From Tetrapyrgos nigripes (taxonomy: Eukaryota; Basidiomycota; Agaricomycetes; Agaricales; Campanellaceae), in the NCBI GenBank assembly GCA_013368315.1, contig JAACJM010000045.1:248001-312000 (forward strand): DNA of 64,000 nt, in the 5' to 3' direction. This document shows positions 58,260-64,000 of this stretch, one piece after another. Each line of letters opens with the position of its first letter. Position 1 is the stretch's first letter. A program made the translations under genes and the position numbers. Below the pieces are notes generated by a model. It was given only the letters and a program-made list of their open reading frames with translations. It searched no databases and was not told the origin of the DNA.

Positions 58260-59676
58260 GTGTATACTAAATCATCAAAGAACATTATAGTCCAGCTGAC
58301 TTTCCTTCACCAGCTGGACAGCCTTCTCCGACCTCAGCTTGATAGAATATTTGAACTCTTCGGCACGACTAAGCAAAAGAGCGAGCGTCAGAATTACGAT
58401 GAACGCTTGAACTTGAACGTACCTACCAGATAGTTCCTGAAGTAAACTTCACGACAGGATCAACTTCATTACCATTTTCATCAACTCCTTTCCCGATGTT
58501 GCATGTGGCGAGAACCAAGGCGATCGTGAGCCATACCCCAGAGTCAGCCAGAGAGCGTCCTAGGCAGATCTATGTGGATACGATGAGTACGATTTAATAT
58601 GACTATGAGGAAATGAATACTTACCCTTCGTCCGAAACCAAATACGATGTTCCTAGGGTCGAGCTCAGGAGGATCCTTCATGAATCGTTCAGGTTTGAAT
58701 TCCATTGGGTCGCTGTAGTATTCAGGATCATGCATCATGGCCCTAGTATGCAAGTAAGCTTGAGAGAATACATGATGGCAGTCCTAGTTGTATACGTACC
58801 AGAGATTCGGCAGACACAAAATGCCTTCAGGAATTCGGTAACCCTCGAAGATGTCTTCGGACGTGAATCTATGCAGGAAGGCTAGAAGAGTAACACAGGT
58901 GAATTCATGTACGTGACTGCATAGGATGCTGATGAGCTTACCCATGGAAGCTTCAGGTTTGGTTTGGAGAAGTAGTCAGAAGATTCGCCTTACAACCACA
59001 TTGACTGTGTGCTCACCGATGGGACCCCAACGCAGAGATTCAAGCATAACGGCGTCGGTGTATGGAAGTTTGGACCGGTCCTGTAACGTAGGAAGGTATT
59101 GACCCTTGGTCAGTTTATCAATCTCGGCTTGGGCTTTGCGTTGCGCTTCTGGGTTCAAAACCATGAGCAGAAAGAACATTGTTAAAGCGGACACAGCCTA
59201 GAGACGGGATCATGTTGTTAGTAGGTATTTTTCGAACCTTAGTGCTGTTAAAACTCGCAGTATCGGAACCCCCTGTGCAAAGATGTCAATTTGCTGAATT
59301 AAGGAAAAGGCGAACAGTCTCACCAGTGTATAAACTGAATGCAGCTGCCTTGATCAATTCTTCGTCTTCATTGGCTGCAGTTAACATTTGAGAAGTGAAC
59401 GAGGAACGTGCTCTGTTTGCAGCCTGTAAATAGAATATCATGAAGTGGTACCCTCTAAGCAGCGAACATGCTTACCATTTCCTGCTTGACGAAAGCGAAT
59501 GGTTCTTCAATCGTACGACAGAGATTCCCACCCCATTCTCATGCAATTTTTTTGAATTGTCCACCGGGAAGCCATTCGGAAATATATCGCACTACAAGTT
59601 ATCAATGACGGTATCAGTGGCGGAAGTCTGGTCGACCACTCACTAAAGGGGAAGATTTCTACCATATATGCACCAT
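58260..59676 (-). pseudogene. Dead copy of the 3' two-thirds of the cluster P450
   Basis: Matches cluster positions about 7769-9186 almost base for base, including intron positions and the GC-AG intron. The haem loop now reads GRRICLGR instead of GRRICPGR (CCA to CTA), and EIDELTKG reads EIDKLTKG; most changes are transitions. The copy stops inside the exon around VEIFPF, and the membrane anchor and N-terminal half are absent. No start or promoter is available, so no P450 can be made. Confidence 0.92.
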
Positions 59677-59694
59677 ACCAGCTGTGGTTGTAAG

Positions 59695-60490
59695 AAATAT
59701 GCAAAGTATACTGACAATAGTCCAGGGCATATATTGCATTATATCAGGACATCTTACCTACATGGTGAATCTAAGGGCATACAATGCATAATAATGTCTG
59801 TAAACACTACCTACCATTCCTACAATGTAATGTCTGCCTTCTCTGATAATAAAGGAGCCGAGAATGCCGCTGCTGCCATACATCTCTCTCGGAAATATCC
59901 GCTTTCTCACGTGAACCATGGAAGACACAATGCAAAGTATGCATTTTCTGATAATACAGGTTCACGAAAATGCCGCGGCTGCCATACCACATTCTCACGT
60001 GACCCCTAGCATACAATGTATAACATAGATACCTACTATCTACTATACAATGCAAAGTATGTGTTTCCTGGCAGGTTCACGAAACTGCCGTGGCTGCCGT
60101 ACCTGACATATAATGAATAATATTGTAATTACTGTACAATGCAAAGTATGCGTTTCCTGATAGGTTCATTCAACTGCCGCGGCTGCCGTACCTCTCTCTC
60201 GGAAATATCCGTAACCCCTGACTATAGTGTATAACATTCTGTATACCTACTATTCTACCCGTATACAATGCAGAGTATGCGTTTCCTGATAGGTTCACAA
60301 AACTGCCGCGGCTGCCGTACCTCTCTCTCGGAAATATCCACATTCTCATGTAAACCCTGACATACAATGTATAATATTGTCTAGATACCTACTATACCGA
60401 ATAGTCCTAGATAATGCAAAGTATGCATTCCCTGATAATACAGGCAGCTGCCAGCCACACCTACTGTATACAATGCAAAGTACAGGCTCA
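59695..60490. repeat. Minisatellite, irregular 60-150-bp unit
   Basis: Six or more copies of a module carry AATGCAAAGTATG(C/T)(G/A)TTTCCTGATA, then GGTTCAC(G/A)AAACTGCCG(C/T)GGCTGCCGTACC and often CTCTCTCGGAAATATCC. AATGCA(A/G)AGTA blocks start near 59928, 60048, 60138, 60266, 60413 and 60472. Unit length varies because parts are lost. It begins right where the P450 copy ends. Confidence 0.8.
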
Positions 60491-61159
60491 CAAAATGCCA
60501 CCGCTACAGTATGCTGTACTCTTCTCGGAAACATCCGAAGTTCTTCCTCTCGGAAGAATCCGTTTTTATCATGTAAGCCGCATTGTTTGCGCATTGGGCA
60601 ACCTCCGCTGTCATCCGGGTCTCTTTCCTTCCCTCTCCTCATAATCTTCTTGTTGTTTTCCATTCGAGTGCACACGGTTGCTGCTACAGCCTGCAGGCTG
60701 TTCAAGTTTGTATTCATGGGGAAATGGAAGGAAATAGATTCCCGGACGGCTCGGAAAACAGACAGTGCGTCACTGCGATGAAGTACACATCGAGGGCCGA
60801 TAGGGCAAGCCAGTAAGCAATATTGGGCATTTAGTGGGATGTGCCATGGCCGCCTAGTTGTTTTGCCTCTTTTTGTGCCTCATAAACGTTAATCTCCTTG
60901 TTCTTTCTCTGAGTTGTCTCAGGATAACGGCTTCATGAAACATGTTAGTACCCTAGGATGACTGCCTTTCTTTCACAATGCATTGTTACGATGCCCACCT
61001 TCCATAATGCATTATTTTGTTATATTGGTAATGTGCAACACAACTCTGTGTAGACGAAGTTTCCTTCATAATGCAAAGTTGTTACCTCCGGTAAGTTCCT
61101 CTATTACTTGCAACTAAATCATTTGTTTGTCGTTGTGACTCTGCTTTCATTTCACCGCC
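60491..61159. other. Upstream region of the small spliced gene
   Basis: An open stretch from 60724 (MEGNRFPDGSENRQ) ends at a good donor GTAAGC (near 60812), so it may be an upstream exon of the gene at 61160. I could not join it convincingly. AATGCA(TT/AAG) short repeats recur at 60979-61070. Confidence 0.35.
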
Positions 61160-61650
61160 ATGTCAGTTCATCCCAGCGTCAGTTTCCAAATTCGTTGTAT
61201 TTCTTTTCCCCCAGACACACCTAATGATCTAAGCATTCTTGAGACTTGTGATCAATGGTAAGTTTTCTTCAGCTTTTCTGCGCATGCCCAATACTTATTT
61301 GCTTTCCAGTCTTGAAGGATGGGGAAACAGCTTCATCTTTTGCAATGGTCATGGCCTCGCGCTCTGGGTAGACCGTGAACATGACAAGGAGAATAATATT
61401 TTGTGAGTACCATGTACATTCTATTTCCTTCTCGCTTTAACGATGTGCCTCCTCCCCTCTATAATGTGCCTCCTCCTCTCTTCAATTCCACGTCCCCTTC
61501 CTCTTTACTTCACCTTCCAGGACGTGGGTTTACTTCAGAGTCCCGTATGAATATCTTGAGTATGAAGTCTGGAATTTTTATGAAATGCAAGTGAGGCTCT
61601 ACGAGGGGAAGGACAACTGGATCAGCGACTCATCAGAGAGTCAAGCCTGA
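61160..61650 (+). CDS. Small spliced protein of unknown function (about 118 residues)
   Basis: ATG at 61160 reads MSVHPSVSFQIRCISFPPDT. Intron 1 (GTAAGT...TTCCAG, about 61259-61308) and intron 2 (GTGAGT...TTCCAG, about 61401-61520) both keep the frame, giving CLEGWGNSFIFCNGHGLALW, VDREHDKENNILTWVYFRVP, YEYLEYEVWNFYEMQVRLYE and the end DSSESQA (TGA 61648-61650). The product is rich in aromatic residues, with no signal peptide or membrane segment. I do not recognise it. It is convergent with the KDZ transposase gene (270 bp between stops), so it may be an accessory gene of that element or a host gene. The clean splice sites and open frame support a real gene. Confidence 0.55.
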
Positions 61651-61919
61651 GGGACCGAAAGCAGTAGTTATTTTTTCCTCCTTCGTACAAAAATCTGTCC
61701 CTTTTTTTACGGAATAAAAAAAAACACAAGTAATCAGCCACTGTCTTCGTCATCTGAAACGCAAGTGGAGATTTCCCAGGAGAAGTCTATTCTGGGGGAC
61801 TTTGGGAAGTAGTATAAGTATCTATTCAGATTGATGTCGCCTTTTCTCGCTTCGCTTGGTACAAAATCTATTATTCATTATCCCTTTTAAGTAAAGAATG
61901 ATTTTTAAAAATAACACCG

Positions 61920-64000
61920 TTAATCAGCGTCGTCTTCATCATCAACATAACCCTGATAAAGGACACTATCTTCAGGCTCCGCCTCTGCATTATCATCCTC
62001 ATCATCAGAGTCCACAGCAAACAAATGTGTCTGTATGATCGCTGAAAGTCCCTTTCCAGAGATAAGAGCCTCTTCTTTCTCACCTAGCCCTGTCCACAGC
62101 TTCTTGAAGTGTTGACGTAGTGATCTGTACAGCGCCGCTTGAGACACCGCATATGCTCTCACTCCTTCAGCATGTGCAAAGTCCGCCGTGATGCCTTCCG
62201 TAAGTGGACCAACGTATGATTTACTTATCCGCCACTCTGGTTTCCAGGAACCCTTACCAGCGGCCACCACTCCGCTGAACTCACTGCAGGTGTCCCATAA
62301 CCGTGCTTTGGCTTCCAGACTAACCAAGCACTGTCACATCTCCTCCTTCACCAGAATGACTTCTTCTGTCCATCGTTGGGTTCGGGCATGCGCCTTACAC
62401 CACTCTACACGTATGACTGCATGTAATATATAAGCCCAGAATGCACCTGCAGAATAAATTTGAATACTTACTTTCTTCAAGGGTTTCGTTGTCAAGCTGT
62501 GTCCCAGTCCCACCCTCTTTCCAGATCCAAGATAAATCAGCATAACCCTCACCAGTAGACGCACGGATACGATCCACTCGCTTCTGCTTCTGACGTGCAG
62601 CAGCCACGACCAGATCGGCAACCTCCGCTTCAGATTCACTGCTATCCCTATTAGTGTTTTCTGTATTCTTTTTTTTCTTCTTTCTTGCAATCCCGACAGC
62701 TTGATCTCCAGTCATCAACCTGACATCATCATCCTCCAGCTTCTTCCACTCCATGTTCTCCCTGCCAACCAAGTTCACCAATGCAGTCCAAGCCATTTGG
62801 TACTTCCTCTTACAGCCCTCTACATGTTGTTCATTCCGAATAAAGAGTCCTTTAGAGCGAGTAACCATCACTTGATGGACGATATTTGACGTTCGGTATG
62901 TTAATAGTCTAGACTTCATATGGAGGTGGTTCCTAAGCTGGTGGATCGAGTTTCGGAGCTGCCCTTCACGTAATTTGATTTCCAGTTCCACTAGGCGGGC
63001 ACGGCAACCTTCTGTGCGATACATTTGTGGCAGGGAAGAGGGGAGATACAACGGAATGTCTTCAGGGAAATTTTCAGTGCTCTCTCCAGCATTTGAGGAG
63101 CTTAGATTGCTTCTCTCGTCTTCTTCCAGAAGTCATAAGGCTCCAGGCATATACGTTGCCTGTAAAGACCGAAATTTGCCAATCGCTCGCTGTAGTTTGG
63201 TTCGCCGTTGGAGTAATGCCGTTTTCTGGATCACAGTATCAAACTTCTTCCCTTTTATTTCCAATTTCAAATTCCGTCTACCTCTCGTCAGATTATCATG
63301 GAAGTCAAAGGTGGATTGGAAACTTACTGCTGATCTTCTAATTTTAGCCCCTGAGATATAAATGACGTAGGGCTCACACTCGAGATGGAGGGGATGCCTT
63401 TCTTCTCCTGTTCTGCCTCGGCGGTCAGTAATTGCAGACGAATTTGGTTCTCTGTAAGACCTATTGGCGTGTATGGTCTGATATCAGCAGTTCGCAAAAT
63501 ACACATGTTGAGATCAGCGAAATGCTCACCTGCCCTCAGCATCTCGTAAGGGTTTGGCATCTTTCTTGCCTTTACTGGTAGGTGTAATTCGCTTTCCCAA
63601 TTCTTAATCATCTGCTCCCAAATTTTGGTGACACCAGGCTGCTGTGTCTCTTGCCCCTCGGTGAACTCTGCCAAAGAACGTGATTGAATAATTCGTTCAG
63701 ATATTGCATTAAGTAGTCGTCGCAATAACAATTGACCTATAGGAAAGGCCATCTGTCAAACCTTGACAATAAAACATAATAGGAATCACGCACCCAAGCC
63801 GACCAATTTAATCCAGTTCCAATGGCCCCAGTGGTCATCCAATGTGTCATGCCGGGAACCAGGGCCCATATCCCGCGTGCTGGTAGCCACAGGGCCCATG
63901 TGCGACCAAGGGCGCTCAATTCCTTCACCATCTGTTCGGCCTGCTCCCCATAACAAGTTCAAAGTGTAGCGCAGTTGGCACCATAGTTGATGGCCATATA
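61920..64000 (-). pseudogene. KDZ (Kyakuja-Dileera-Zisupton) transposase, C-terminal half, with one stop; runs off the right edge
   Basis: From the right edge leftward: LLWGAGRTDGEGIERPW, SRHDTLDDHWGHWNWIKLVG, an intron, then QLLLRRLLNAISERI, ARKMPNPYEMLRAG, SPTSFISQGLKLEDQQ, LPSSLPQMYRTEGCRARLVE, RLLTYRTSNIVHQVMVTRSK, ASTGEGYADLSWIWKEGG, VIRVEWCKAHARTQRW and the acidic C-terminus YQGYVDDEDDAD (stop TAA 61922-61920). GRTDGEGIER and RHDTLDDH are hallmark KDZ sequences. One TGA (62336-62334), probably a former CGA, lies in the last exon between TEEVILVKEEM and QCLVSLEAKAR, so the last 138 residues would be lost. The Cys-rich N-terminal half lies outside the window. Confidence 0.85.

Overview
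The window is nuclear DNA of a filamentous fungus, almost certainly a mushroom-forming basidiomycete (Agaricomycetes). Genes are split by many 50-70 nt introns with GT-AG (occasionally GC-AG) ends, several exons are only 4-11 nt long, and the mobile elements (KDZ transposase, chromodomain Ty3/gypsy, tyrosine-recombinase element, many MITEs) are those expected in that group. I saw no rRNA, tRNA or CRISPR array. All splice models are read by eye.

Bases 1-23300 hold a compact, apparently intact set of eight biosynthetic genes: a flavin-dependent halogenase (cut by the left edge), a classical SDR, a SAM-dependent O-methyltransferase, an NAD(P)-dependent epimerase-type reductase, a cytochrome P450, an AOX-type GMC alcohol oxidase, a three-domain adenylation-thiolation-reductase (carboxylic acid reductase, CAR) and a class I DAHP synthase. 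No polyketide synthase, terpene cyclase or condensation domain is present. The set fits a pathway starting from a shikimate-derived aromatic acid: DAHP synthase raises precursor supply; P450, halogenase and methyltransferase decorate the ring; the CAR reduces the acid to the aldehyde; the reductases and GMC oxidase shift aldehyde and alcohol. Chlorinated anisyl-type aromatics, which many basidiomycetes make, are my leading but unproven product guess. Genes sit in three divergent pairs (SDR/OMT, P450/GMC, CAR/DAHP synthase). Two MITEs and two decayed inverted pieces of the GMC gene lie among them.

Bases 23300-46830 are a visibly more AT-rich island of nested mobile DNA: a composite element with CAGTAAAAGGGC ends, inside it a 6.0 kb element with TATGCTGTTCC ends and a decayed integrase-core transposase, a large unrecognised degenerate multi-ORF region, several fold-back or short inverted-repeat elements, and a flavin-containing monooxygenase pseudogene split by a 1.76 kb element.

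Bases 46833-52913 are a complete Ty3/gypsy chromovirus on the minus strand with nearly identical LTRs and a 5-bp target duplication, but with many nonsense codons.

Bases 52967-59676 are a second, dead copy of a piece of the cluster (start of the reductase gene, the spacer, and the last two thirds of the P450), cut apart by two related 1-kb elements with exact 6-bp target duplications and by a gag/tyrosine-recombinase element. A minisatellite follows, then a small unknown spliced gene, then the 3' part of a KDZ transposase gene that runs off the right edge.
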